A stretch of DNA of 64,000 nucleotides, from assembly GCA_036637375.1 (NCBI GenBank), contig JAVWMQ010000001.1:1-64000 (forward strand), in the 5' to 3' direction. The notes beneath the pieces were generated by a model, which was not told the origin of the DNA, ran no database searches, and worked only from the letters and a program-made list of their open reading frames with translations. The position numbers were made by a program, and so were the translations under genes. The stretch is from JAVWMQ01 sp036637375. GTDB lineage: Bacteria; Bacillota; Clostridia; Peptostreptococcales; Anaerovoracaceae. This document shows, piece by piece, positions 26,393-36,231 of this stretch. Each line of letters begins with the position of its first letter. The stretch's first letter is position 1.

Positions 26393-28645
26393 ATGGATAT
26401 ACTTTCTAAGATAGCAGCAGAGTTTAATATTAACAAATCTCAAATAGAAAACACAATAAATCTAATAGATGAGGGGAATACTATCCCATTTATTGCAAGA
26501 TATAGAAAAGAAGTGACAGGTGGATTATCTGACGTAACTCTTCGTGACTTGCACGAGAGATTAATGTATTTAAGAGGTCTAAAGGAGCGTAAAGACGAAG
26601 TAATTAGACTGATTGAAGAACAGGGCAAACTTACTGATGAACTGAGAAACGAAATTGAGATTGCAGAAGTTTTACAGCGTGTAGAAGATTTATACAAACC
26701 GTATAAGCAAAAAAAATCTACAAGAGCTTCAAAAGCCAAAGAAAAGGGATTAGAGCCTTTGGCTAATTTGTTTTGGGCTCAAGAGCTGGAAGAAGGAAGC
26801 ATTGAGAAGCTTGCAAGTGACTTTATAAATGAGGAGCTTGGCGTTTTGACTGCTGATGATGCGATTGCAGGAGCTAAAGACATTATCGCAGAAATGATTT
26901 CAGATGACCCAGAGATTAATGCAGCTTTGAGAGAAAAAACAATGAACGCTGGTATTATTAAGTCCGAAGGTGTTGATCTAGAAGAAAAAACCGTATATGA
27001 AATGTACTATGATGCAAGTGAAGGCATAAGTAAAATTCCTAACCATAGAATACTTGCAATCAATAGAGGTGAAAAAGAAAAGAAGTTAAAAGTAAAGGTT
27101 GTAACTATTCCAGAGGAAATGGAAAAAATAATTGCAAAGCTTGTTATTAAAAATGAAAAAAGCATCTTTACAAATTTATTACTTGAAGTAATTACAGACG
27201 CATACAAAAGACTTATGGCACCGTCCTTAGAACGAGAAATGCGAAACATGTTAACAGAGAGAGCGGAAGAAGAAGCTGTTAAGATATTTGCAAAAAATAC
27301 CGAGAAACTTTTGATGGTTCCACCAGTAAAAGGGGCGAGAATTATTAGTATTGACCCAGGATACAGAACTGGATGTAAGGTCGCTGTTTTAAACCAGACG
27401 GGCAAATTGCTTGCTTACACAACTATTTATCCTACTAAACCAAAGGAAGATATCAAAGGTACAGAGGCTGTATTAGATAAGTTAACAGATAAGTACAAAA
27501 TTAATACAATTGTAATAGGAAATGGAACAGCTTCAAGAGAAACAGAGGAAGTTGTTGCAAATTATATCAAGAAAACAGGTAAGGATATTAAATATACAAT
27601 CGTAAATGAAGCGGGTGCTTCTGTTTACTCAGCTTCAAAAATTGCAACAGAAGAATATCCAGACTTAGATGTTACAACGAGAGGTGCAATGTCTCTTGGC
27701 AGACGTTTACAAGATCCACTGGCAGAACTTGTAAAGATTCCGATTAAGAGTATTGGTGTAGGACAGTATCAACATGATATTAACCAAAAGGCTTTGGAAG
27801 GTGCACTTGATAATGTTGTTGAGGATTGCGTAAATAGAGTAGGAGTTGATTTGAACACTGCATCACCATCACTACTTGCACATATCGCTGGAATTAACAG
27901 TACAATAGCCAAAAATGTTGTTGCATATAGAGAAGAAAACGGCAACTATAGTGATAGAAAAGAGCTAAAAAAGGTTGCTAAGCTTGGCCCTAAAGCATTT
28001 ACTCAATGTGCAGGATTTATGAGAATCAGTGGAGGCAAAAATCCCCTTGATGGAACTTCTGTTCATCCAGAGTCTTACAAGGTTGCCGAGGCTATGTTGG
28101 AGAAACTAGGCTTTAAAGCAGAAGACATAACAAATGGTGGAGTTTCTAATATAGAAGAAAAAATTTGCCAGATATACGCACCAAAAGACTCAGAAAAGCC
28201 AAAGGTTAGAGCAAAAGGCCTTGCGGCTCTTGCAGAGTTAAATAAAGAACCGGATAACCCATTAAAGAATTTGGCTAAGGGTATAAAGGCGATGGCGGCA
28301 GATTTAGAAGTGGGAGAGCCTACACTAAAAGATATTATTGATGAAATAAAGAAACCAGGTAGAGATCCGAGAGAAGATGCACCAGCTGTAATATTTAGAA
28401 ATGATGTTAGAGATTTTGATGACCTAAAACCAGGCATGGAAATGACAGGTACGGTGAGAAATGTAGTTGACTTTGGAGCATTTGTAGATATTGGAGTTAA
28501 AAATGATGGATTAGTTCATATTTCAGAACTAAGCAATAACTTTGTTAAACATCCTATGGACGTAGTTTCTGTTGGTGACAATGTAAAAGTTAAGATATTA
28601 GAAATAGATAAAGAAAAAGGAAAGGTTGCCCTTACAATGAAGTAG
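26393..28645 (+). CDS. tex: Tex-family S1 RNA-binding protein
   Basis: A 750-residue nucleic-acid-binding protein of the Tex/YhgF family, thought to act in transcription and RNA metabolism. Domains in order are the helical N-terminal part, a YqgF/RNase H-like domain (about 320-450, with IISIDPGYRTGCKVA), helix-hairpin-helix repeats (about 490-570, HIAGINSTIAKNVV) and a C-terminal S1 domain (about 682-750, GMEMTGTVRNVVDFGAFVD). It begins four bases after prfB with AAGGA in the prfB end. Confidence 0.93.
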   Translation: MDILSKIAAEFNINKSQIENTINLIDEGNTIPFIARYRKEVTGGLSDVTLRDLHERLMYLRGLKERKDEVIRLIEEQGKLTDELRNEIEIAEVLQRVEDLYKPYKQKKSTRASKAKEKGLEPLANLFWAQELEEGSIEKLASDFINEELGVLTADDAIAGAKDIIAEMISDDPEINAALREKTMNAGIIKSEGVDLEEKTVYEMYYDASEGISKIPNHRILAINRGEKEKKLKVKVVTIPEEMEKIIAKLVIKNEKSIFTNLLLEVITDAYKRLMAPSLEREMRNMLTERAEEEAVKIFAKNTEKLLMVPPVKGARIISIDPGYRTGCKVAVLNQTGKLLAYTTIYPTKPKEDIKGTEAVLDKLTDKYKINTIVIGNGTASRETEEVVANYIKKTGKDIKYTIVNEAGASVYSASKIATEEYPDLDVTTRGAMSLGRRLQDPLAELVKIPIKSIGVGQYQHDINQKALEGALDNVVEDCVNRVGVDLNTASPSLLAHIAGINSTIAKNVVAYREENGNYSDRKELKKVAKLGPKAFTQCAGFMRISGGKNPLDGTSVHPESYKVAEAMLEKLGFKAEDITNGGVSNIEEKICQIYAPKDSEKPKVRAKGLAALAELNKEPDNPLKNLAKGIKAMAADLEVGEPTLKDIIDEIKKPGRDPREDAPAVIFRNDVRDFDDLKPGMEMTGTVRNVVDFGAFVDIGVKNDGLVHISELSNNFVKHPMDVVSVGDNVKVKILEIDKEKGKVALTMK

Positions 28646-28659
28646 GGGCATTGGGAGTT

Positions 28660-29304
28660 ATGAGCGATATAAAGACAATATTGTTTGATTATGATGGTAC
28701 ACTTATTGATACCAATGAAATTGTATATAATGCATGGCAACATACATTTGTAGAAATAACAGGTAAGGAAGGAGATCCGGACCTTATTTATGGAACTTAT
28801 GGAGAGCCTATGAGCGTGTGTATGCCAAGAATTTTTGAGGGAATTGATGTTGAAACAGCCCTTGATATATATAGAGGTTATCAAAAGAATAAGTTTAAAC
28901 AGGAAATATCTTTGTTCCCAGGAATTGAAGAATTGTTAGCAAATCTAAAGGCTAGAGGATATAAACTTGGAATTGTTACATCAAGGTTAAAGGCTTCTAC
29001 CCTAAAAGGGTTACAGACAAATAACATTGAGCATTATTTTGATGTGATAATAACAACAGAAGATACAGACAAACACAAACCTCATCCAGAACCACTGTTA
29101 AAAGCTATCGATTTAATTGAATCAAAAAAGGAAGAGTGTATATATATTGGAGATACAGCTTACGATTTAATGTGCGCAAAAAATGCTGGGTTACCATCGG
29201 TTATGGTTGGATGGGCAGTTGCTTTTGAAACTCAAAAGAATCGAATTGGCGTAGAGCCAGATTTTGTAATTGAAAAAGCAGAAGATTTGTTTGAAATATT
29301 ATAG
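28660..29304 (+). CDS. HAD-family phosphatase (PpaX/phosphoglycolate phosphatase-like)
   Basis: A 214-residue haloacid dehalogenase hydrolase with the DxD nucleophile motif (D10, D12 in FDYDGT), a threonine/serine motif 2 (IVTSR), and motif 4 GDTAYDL. The cap domain is helical, as in PpaX pyrophosphatase and Gph phosphatases. I prefer the ATG at 28660; an in-frame TTG at 28651 would add three residues. It fits into the tight run from secA to addB. Substrate cannot be told. Confidence 0.85.
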   Translation: MSDIKTILFDYDGTLIDTNEIVYNAWQHTFVEITGKEGDPDLIYGTYGEPMSVCMPRIFEGIDVETALDIYRGYQKNKFKQEISLFPGIEELLANLKARGYKLGIVTSRLKASTLKGLQTNNIEHYFDVIITTEDTDKHKPHPEPLLKAIDLIESKKEECIYIGDTAYDLMCAKNAGLPSVMVGWAVAFETQKNRIGVEPDFVIEKAEDLFEIL

Positions 29305-29313
29305 GTGAAATCA

Positions 29314-32300
29314 ATGACTAATGTTTTTTATGGTAGAGAAAATATTAATAAAGATAAGTTTATATATGAAAATATAAGTGGCAATACCTTACTGCTTGTA
29401 CCGGATCAATTTACGTTACAAGCAGAAAGGGATGCTTTTTTTTATCTAAATAAAAAAGGTTTACTTGATATTGAAATTCTAAGCTTGGGGAGATTAGCAG
29501 ATAGGATTGTTGGAGAAACTGGCAAAACTAAGCCTGTCTTAGATAAACAAGGTAGGCATATGATACTGAATAAAATCTTTCGTAAGCGAAAGGATGATTT
29601 GATTCAGTATAAAGGCTATGAGAACAACACTGCATTTTTGGAAATGGTTAATAACTTTATTTCAGAGATAAAGACATATAACGTAGAACCGGAAAATTTA
29701 GAAAGCTTTGTTGAGGAACTAGCGTCTTGTAATATGTTAAATCGAAAGTTAAGGGAAATGCTTTTGATTTATAAAGACTATGAAAACTATATTGACGGAA
29801 TATATATTGACCCTGAGGACTATATTTCGGAGGTTGCAAAAAAGGTTAGTGAATCTAAATTAATTAAAGAAAATACTGTATGGATATATGGATTTGATTA
29901 TTTCACAGCAAAAAACCTTGAGCTTATTAAAGCTATAATGGATAGGGCAAAGGAAACTAATATTGTCTTAACTTATGAAAAAGATAATGGAGAGTTGTTT
30001 GCCTTGGGCGATCACATGATGAGAAAGCTAAAGGAAATAGATGATAATATAAAGTTTGTTAGTCTACAAGATTATGAAAAAAGTGTAAAGCGACAGGCTA
30101 TTTACCACGTGGAAAAAAGTTTGTTTAGTGAGCCTGCTGATTCTAGCGATGAAGTAGTTGGTGTAACCTTGGTACAGGCGGCAAACTATTATAATGAGGC
30201 GGAAACTGCAGCTTCATATATACTTGCCTTGATAAGGGAAAAAGGGTATAGACTAAGAGATATTGCAGTGATTTGTAATGACCTTGAAAATAGAGGCAAG
30301 ATTTGCAAAAGAGTTTTTGCTGAATATGGAATTAATTTGTTCCTTGACAGTAAAAGAGATTTACTATATTCACAGCCAGTTAAATTAATAATTGCATTAT
30401 TTAATATTATTACAAATGGATATAGATATGAAGATGTAATTAGCTATGTCAAAACAGGTATGATAACTGATGAGATAGAATTAATTGAGGAATTTGAAAA
30501 TTATGCCCATAGATACAAGATTAAAGGGGCAAAATGGAAAGGCGAATTTGTAAAAGGCAAGGATGAATACAACTCAGATTTATTTGAGAAAATTGAAAGC
30601 CTCCGTAACGAGATAATCCAACCTATAGTTAAATTCGATGAAAAATTTACAAAAAGAAAAAAAGTCATAGACAAAGTCAAAGTTACTTATGATTTTCTTG
30701 CCAATGAAATTTCATTGCCACAGAAAATCGAAAAGATTATTGGTGAACAAATTGAAGAAAACAATATAAGTTTTGCAGAAGAAAACGCACAAATTTGGAA
30801 TATAATAATCAAGATACTAGAGCAACTTGGAGAAGTTCTAGGGGATGAGAATATTTCAAAAGAAGAATTTAGAGTAATTTTGGAGGCAGGGCTTAAGTCA
30901 GTAGAAGTTGGGCTACTACCGCCTACTTGTGATGGGCTAATGATGGGGACTATTCAAAGGACGAGAACAGGAAGTGTAAAGGCTATGGTGATTCTTGGAG
31001 CCAATGAAGGGGTATTGCCAGCTAATATTTCAGACGAGGGGATTTTGAATGAGGATGAAAAAATAGAGCTTGAGAGTAGAGGAATTACTTTATCAAAAAT
31101 GGAAAGTTTGCGCTCAATGGAGGAAAGGCTTGCAATTTATAGAAATCTTTGCAAATGTGAAGATGAGTTATTTGTTAGTTATTCTTCATCAGATGAGAGC
31201 GGAGGGAGTATACTTCCATCTCCAATATTCTTGAAACTAAAAGAAATATTCCCTAATATAAAAGTTTTGAAGGATATTCAAAATAGAGAAGAACCTAAAG
31301 ACTTAATAGGAGGAACTCGAGCTACATTAGAACACCTAGTTAAGGCATTAAAAGAAACAATGGAAACAGGTGAATTAGATGGAATCTGGAAATGTGCATA
31401 CCAATGGTTTAAAGACAAAGAAGAATTTCAGCCAATTAAAAACGGATTCAACTTTAACCAAAAGCTAACACCTATGGAAAGAGAAACCGTAAAAAAACTG
31501 TATTTAAAAGATAGTGAGGCAGATTTGATTCTTAGCCCATCAAGGTTAGAAAAGTTTGGCAGATGCCCTTTTAGTCATTTGGTGAATTATGGACTTAGAC
31601 CAGAGAAAAAAATGGACTATGAAATAAGTTTAATTGATGCGGGAAATATTTATCATGAATGTATGATGGAAATATCTAAATCTTTAACTGAAGAAGGAGT
31701 TGAAATTACATCAGAAGATTCAAAGTGGATGAAGGTTTCTGATAAAGAACTAACTGAAAAGGTTCGCAATATTGTAGATGGTTACAGGCAAAACTATAGG
31801 GAAGGTTTACTCCAGGATTCAAGTAGTGCAGACTTTAGAAGTGAGAGAATTTTTGAAGTGTGCAATCAGGCAGTAAATATGATGGTGAATCATGTCAGAC
31901 GTGGAAATGTAAAGGATATGATGTTTGAGGAGCCATTTGGCAAGGGGCATAAACTACCACCTATTAAGATTCCTGATGCAGAAAATATTTTTATCGAAGG
32001 TAAACTCGATAGGCTTGATATTTTGTCCAGTGATAGAGTTAAAGTTATAGACTATAAATCTGGAGCAGATAAATACGATGAAAAAGAAATGCTGTCAGGT
32101 TATAAATTCCAGCTATTAGTATATCTAAAGGCTGCCATGGAGGCTTACGGAAAACCAGCGGGAGCTTTTTACTTCCATGTAAAAGAGCAAATGATAGATG
32201 GAGGCAAATTTACAAAAAAGGAAATAGAAGATTCTATTGCAAATGAAATCTTGAAGGCATACAGAATGGATGGAATAATGGTCGATGATGATATGGTTAA

Positions 32301-32565
32301 ACGAGATATGGATTTTGACGAAAAAAACAAAAGTTCTATTTTTGTTAGTAGCAAAAAAACTACTTTACCTGAAAAAGAATTTATGGAACTCTTTGACAAT
32401 GTCCTAAGCAAGGTATACTCGCTTTCTAGAGAGATTCAAAATGGGGAAATGGCAATAAGACCCAAAAAGATTAAAGAGAAGAAACAGTGTACATACTGTG
32501 ACTACAAGGGGATTTGCAAGTTCGACTTACAGTTTGATGGCTGTGAATATGAAAAAATCAAATGA
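29314..32565 (+). CDS. addB: AddB-like helicase-nuclease subunit
   Basis: A 1083-residue homologue of AddB, the second subunit of the AddAB recombination nuclease that resects DNA ends. Near the C-terminus are the nuclease motif GKLDRLDIL...VIDYKSG and the Fe-S cysteines GRCPF plus C1059, C1062 and C1068. At the N-terminus, where relatives have a Walker A loop (GRxGSGKT), this protein has YGRENINKDKF, so the ATP-binding loop is degenerate. The ATG at 29314 has an AGGTGA site; an upstream in-frame GTG (29305) is less likely. The usual neighbour addA is absent here. Confidence 0.85.
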   Translation: MTNVFYGRENINKDKFIYENISGNTLLLVPDQFTLQAERDAFFYLNKKGLLDIEILSLGRLADRIVGETGKTKPVLDKQGRHMILNKIFRKRKDDLIQYKGYENNTAFLEMVNNFISEIKTYNVEPENLESFVEELASCNMLNRKLREMLLIYKDYENYIDGIYIDPEDYISEVAKKVSESKLIKENTVWIYGFDYFTAKNLELIKAIMDRAKETNIVLTYEKDNGELFALGDHMMRKLKEIDDNIKFVSLQDYEKSVKRQAIYHVEKSLFSEPADSSDEVVGVTLVQAANYYNEAETAASYILALIREKGYRLRDIAVICNDLENRGKICKRVFAEYGINLFLDSKRDLLYSQPVKLIIALFNIITNGYRYEDVISYVKTGMITDEIELIEEFENYAHRYKIKGAKWKGEFVKGKDEYNSDLFEKIESLRNEIIQPIVKFDEKFTKRKKVIDKVKVTYDFLANEISLPQKIEKIIGEQIEENNISFAEENAQIWNIIIKILEQLGEVLGDENISKEEFRVILEAGLKSVEVGLLPPTCDGLMMGTIQRTRTGSVKAMVILGANEGVLPANISDEGILNEDEKIELESRGITLSKMESLRSMEERLAIYRNLCKCEDELFVSYSSSDESGGSILPSPIFLKLKEIFPNIKVLKDIQNREEPKDLIGGTRATLEHLVKALKETMETGELDGIWKCAYQWFKDKEEFQPIKNGFNFNQKLTPMERETVKKLYLKDSEADLILSPSRLEKFGRCPFSHLVNYGLRPEKKMDYEISLIDAGNIYHECMMEISKSLTEEGVEITSEDSKWMKVSDKELTEKVRNIVDGYRQNYREGLLQDSSSADFRSERIFEVCNQAVNMMVNHVRRGNVKDMMFEEPFGKGHKLPPIKIPDAENIFIEGKLDRLDILSSDRVKVIDYKSGADKYDEKEMLSGYKFQLLVYLKAAMEAYGKPAGAFYFHVKEQMIDGGKFTKKEIEDSIANEILKAYRMDGIMVDDDMVKRDMDFDEKNKSSIFVSSKKTTLPEKEFMELFDNVLSKVYSLSREIQNGEMAIRPKKIKEKKQCTYCDYKGICKFDLQFDGCEYEKIK

Positions 32566-32616
32566 TTTAAAGTCTACTTCAAATACTTTGAGATTAAAGA
32601 CATTTATTTATAAATA

Positions 32617-32625
32617 TGTTATAAT
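32617..32625 (+). promoter_or_regulatory. Extended -10 promoter for the acyl-ligase operon
   Basis: TGTTATAAT, an extended -10 element, lies 49 bases before the first ligase gene. An AAGACA 17 bases upstream (32597-32602) is a weak -35. No hairpin terminator is seen after addB. Confidence 0.6.
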
Positions 32626-32674
32626 ACATTTCATTAAGGGAAAAAATAGATACAAATAAAAGAGGTAAATATAA

Positions 32675-34414
32675 ATGAACAGTGCAAAATATAAGGATAA
32701 ACTCTACGATGTGAGAGAAATTTTGGATTTAAGAGAATTGTTAGATAGTAGTGCGAAACTTTTTGCAAGCAAGAATGCTTTTTTGGTAAAAGATAAAGTT
32801 GCAAAAAAGTTTGTGCCAATATCTTATGCTCAATTTAGAGTAGATGTTAATGCTCTTGGAACTAGCTTCATGAGATTAGGACTAAAAGGTAAAAAAATTG
32901 CTGTAATAGGAGAGAATAGTTACCAGTGGGTTGTGACTTACTTGGCAACTACAAATGGAACTGGTGTAATTGTACCAATTGATAGAGAATTAAAAACCAA
33001 GGAAATTTTGAACCTGCTAAATAGGGCAGAGGTATCGGCAGTAGTGTGTTCTAGCAAATTGAGCAAGACCATAGATGAGATAAAAGATCAGATAGATAAT
33101 TTGGAATATATAATTGAAATGGATCTTAGCGAAGATATAGATGGTAAACTATCATTTGATAATCTAATTAAAGAAGGTCGAATTGCAGTGTCTGAAGGAG
33201 ATGATAGCTTCATAACTGCTGAAATTGATAGAGAAGCACTTTGCTCAATATTGTTTACATCAGGAACGACTGGTATGGCAAAGGGTGTAATGCTAAGTCA
33301 CAAAAATATTACTGCAAATGTGTATAATATGTCTAAATACGTAAAGATTGTAGATGATGGTGTTGGACTGTCTGTATTGCCAATGCACCACTCATATGAG
33401 ATGACGTGCCATGTGTTTACAGGACTTTACCAAGGCATTGCAATTGCAATTTGCGAAGGACTAAAATATATTCAAAAAAATCTTGAAGAGGTAAATGCTA
33501 CAGTTATGCTTGCAGTACCGTTAATATTTGAGACAATGCACAAAAAAATCTGGAAACAAAGTGAGAGCCAAGGCAAAGCAAAAAAGATGGCAAAGATGGT
33601 TAAGCTTTCAAAAAAGACTAAGCTATATAATAACCAAAAACTTATTAGAAAGATTTTTGCTCCGATACATAAGAGTACAGGAAATAACATCCATCAATTT
33701 ATTGCAGGGGGTGCAGCAATAAATCCAAAAGTAATTGAAGATTATGAAGCAATGGGATTCCCAATGATTCAAGGTTATGGAATGACTGAAAACGCACCTA
33801 TTATTGCAGTTAATAAGGATAGATATAGTAAGGCGGATTCTGTTGGAATGCCAGTTCCTGGTACTGATGTAAAGATTATTGGACAAGACGAAACTGGTAT
33901 GGGAGAAATTATTGTTAAAGGACCATCTGTGATGATTGGATATTACAATAATGAAGAAGCAACAGCAGAAGCAATTAAAGATGGATGGCTTTATACTGGA
34001 GATTATGGTTACATGGACGATGAAGGATTCCTTTATATATCAGGCAGAAAAAAGAATGTAATTGTAACTAAGAATGGAAAGAATATTTTCCCAGAAGAGG
34101 TAGAGTTCTATTTAAGTGAAAGTGACTTCATTGAAGAAGTTTTAGTTCATGGCATAGTAGATGATAGAACTGGAGACACAGTTGTAAAAGCTGAAATATA
34201 TCCAAACTATCCATTAATAGAAGAACTAAGAGGAGAAATCCCAGAAGAGGAAATCAGAGAGTTTCTAAAAGGTTTAATCGATAAAATAAATGATCAAATG
34301 CCTTTGTATAAGCGAGTAAAGAGGTTTGACATAAGGAAAGAGGAGTTTGAAAAAACTACTACGAGGAAGATTAAGAGGTACACAGAAGCAAACTTTGGCG
34401 AAGGGGATAACTAA
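32675..34414 (+). CDS. AMP-forming acyl-CoA/acyl-acid ligase, first of a tandem pair
   Basis: A 579-residue adenylate-forming enzyme of the long-chain acyl-CoA synthetase type. The ATP-binding loop is FTSGTTGMAKG (about 195-206), followed by YGMTENAP and the hinge region YTGDYGYMDDEGFLYISGR. The C-terminal lysine region TTTRKIKR is present, so both half reactions look possible. The likely job is activating a fatty or other carboxylic acid with ATP. It is followed after two bases by a clear paralogue and then by a PLP racemase-like gene. Substrate unknown. Confidence 0.85.
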   Translation: MNSAKYKDKLYDVREILDLRELLDSSAKLFASKNAFLVKDKVAKKFVPISYAQFRVDVNALGTSFMRLGLKGKKIAVIGENSYQWVVTYLATTNGTGVIVPIDRELKTKEILNLLNRAEVSAVVCSSKLSKTIDEIKDQIDNLEYIIEMDLSEDIDGKLSFDNLIKEGRIAVSEGDDSFITAEIDREALCSILFTSGTTGMAKGVMLSHKNITANVYNMSKYVKIVDDGVGLSVLPMHHSYEMTCHVFTGLYQGIAIAICEGLKYIQKNLEEVNATVMLAVPLIFETMHKKIWKQSESQGKAKKMAKMVKLSKKTKLYNNQKLIRKIFAPIHKSTGNNIHQFIAGGAAINPKVIEDYEAMGFPMIQGYGMTENAPIIAVNKDRYSKADSVGMPVPGTDVKIIGQDETGMGEIIVKGPSVMIGYYNNEEATAEAIKDGWLYTGDYGYMDDEGFLYISGRKKNVIVTKNGKNIFPEEVEFYLSESDFIEEVLVHGIVDDRTGDTVVKAEIYPNYPLIEELRGEIPEEEIREFLKGLIDKINDQMPLYKRVKRFDIRKEEFEKTTTRKIKRYTEANFGEGDN

Positions 34415-34416
34415 AA

Positions 34417-36222
34417 ATGATGAATGAAAGTGAATATAAGGAAGTAAAAAAACAAGAGTTAGAACATGCAAATAAAGTAGTTGAAAATATCAAAGCAGAT
34501 AACAGGGCTGTAGTAAAATATAAAGATATTAGGCCAATTACAGATATAAAGCATATGATTTACACAAGTTGCGAGCTTTTTGGAGAGAGTCCAGCTTTTC
34601 ATCAGAAGTTTCATAAGGGTGATAAATATGAAACTATTTCATATAATCGCTGTCTTGAAGATGTTAATGGGCTTGGAACAAAATTAATGGAAATGGGTTT
34701 GAGGGGCAAACGCATTGCAATAATTGGTGAAAATTCATATCAGTGGGCTATTTCATATTTGGCAGTAATTTGTGGTGTTGGTGTTGTAGTGCCAATTGAC
34801 AAGGAACTTGGAACAGAGGGAACTGCACAAATTATTTCTGATGCAGAAGTAAGTGGAGTTATTTACTCAGATAAGTACTCAAAAATGATCAAAGATATAA
34901 AAGATGATCATGATAATATATTAAAGTGCTTAATCAATATGAATATTGATAGTAGCAGTGAAGATGAAATAGCTTTAGGTGAGCTAATTAATGAAGGTAA
35001 AACATTACTGAAAAATGGGGATAAAACCTTTATCCATGGGCAAATTATTTCCGATGAAATGGCTGTTTTATTATTCACATCAGGAACAACAGGTGTATCT
35101 AAAGGGGTTATGTTAAGTCACAGAAATTTGGCGGCGGACTTAATGGCATCACCAACAGTTTTGAAGGTGAATACCTGGGATATTTTCTTTTCTGTTTTGC
35201 CAGTACATCATACATATGAATGTACATGTGGGTTTTTGATGCCACTATATAAGGGCGCTTCAATTGCGTATTGCGAAGGGCTTAAATACATTACAAAAAA
35301 TTTAGCAGAAGTTAAGCCAACAATGTTTCTTGGTGTGCCAGCAATTTTTGAAAATTTATACAAAAAGATTTGGCAAAATATAAGGAAACAGGGCAAAGAA
35401 AAACTTTTAAAAAGAGTAATTAAGATAAACAAAAAGACAAAGAAAATTGGCATAGATCTTGGCAAAATTTTCTTTAAGGATATTTTGGCTGTATTTGGTG
35501 GACGTATGAGAATGATGATATGCGGAGGTGCAGCTATTAATCCTGAGGTACTTGACGGCATTAGAGATTTTGGAATTAATGCAGTACAGGGGTATGGGTT
35601 GACTGAGTGTGCGCCAATGGGTGCATTAAATCCAGATACAGCACCAGTGGCAGCTTCTATTGGAATGGCATTTCCAGGAATTGATGTGGAAATACGAGAT
35701 AAAAATGAAGAGGGAATCGGTGAAATTTGCATTAAGGGGGACAATGTTATGCTGGGATATTACAATATGCCAGAAGCAACAGCAGAAGCCTTAGCTGACG
35801 GAGTATTTCACACAGGAGATCTTGGATATATTGATGAAAAAGGGTATATCTTTTTAACAGGCCGAAAGAAAAATGTAATAATAACAAAGAATGGCAAGAA
35901 TGTTTATCCAGAGGAATTAGAGTATTTATTAAATTTGGAACAAGTTATTGCTGAATCAATGGTATTTGAAGGTGAAGCAAAGAGTGGCGAGGATACTATG
36001 ATTGTAGCAAGTATTGTAATTGATGAAGAGGCCATATTTGAGAAATATGGAAACAATATCAAAGATGATGAAATTGAAGAAATTATAGAAAGTGTAGTTG
36101 ATTCCATTAATAAAGACTTACCATTTTTTAAAAAAATAAAACACACAATTATAAGAAGAAAAGAACTAAAAAAGAATACTGCAAAGAAGATAATAAGGTA
36201 TGACGAAGAAAACAAAATGTAG
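34417..36222 (+). CDS. AMP-forming acyl-CoA/acyl-acid ligase, second of a tandem pair
   Basis: A 601-residue paralogue of the upstream gene, sharing blocks such as IAIIGENSYQWAISYLAV, FTSGTTGVSKGVMLSH (about 219-234) and TGRKKNVIITKNGKNVYPEELE. It has an extra N-terminal stretch of about 30 charged residues. The final lysine motif is NTAKKIIRY. An AAGGGGAT site lies in the end of the first ligase. Two such enzymes side by side suggest different chain specificities or a two-step role; neither can be shown from sequence. Confidence 0.85.
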   Translation: MMNESEYKEVKKQELEHANKVVENIKADNRAVVKYKDIRPITDIKHMIYTSCELFGESPAFHQKFHKGDKYETISYNRCLEDVNGLGTKLMEMGLRGKRIAIIGENSYQWAISYLAVICGVGVVVPIDKELGTEGTAQIISDAEVSGVIYSDKYSKMIKDIKDDHDNILKCLINMNIDSSSEDEIALGELINEGKTLLKNGDKTFIHGQIISDEMAVLLFTSGTTGVSKGVMLSHRNLAADLMASPTVLKVNTWDIFFSVLPVHHTYECTCGFLMPLYKGASIAYCEGLKYITKNLAEVKPTMFLGVPAIFENLYKKIWQNIRKQGKEKLLKRVIKINKKTKKIGIDLGKIFFKDILAVFGGRMRMMICGGAAINPEVLDGIRDFGINAVQGYGLTECAPMGALNPDTAPVAASIGMAFPGIDVEIRDKNEEGIGEICIKGDNVMLGYYNMPEATAEALADGVFHTGDLGYIDEKGYIFLTGRKKNVIITKNGKNVYPEELEYLLNLEQVIAESMVFEGEAKSGEDTMIVASIVIDEEAIFEKYGNNIKDDEIEEIIESVVDSINKDLPFFKKIKHTIIRRKELKKNTAKKIIRYDEENKM

Positions 36223-36231
36223 GAGGCAAAT

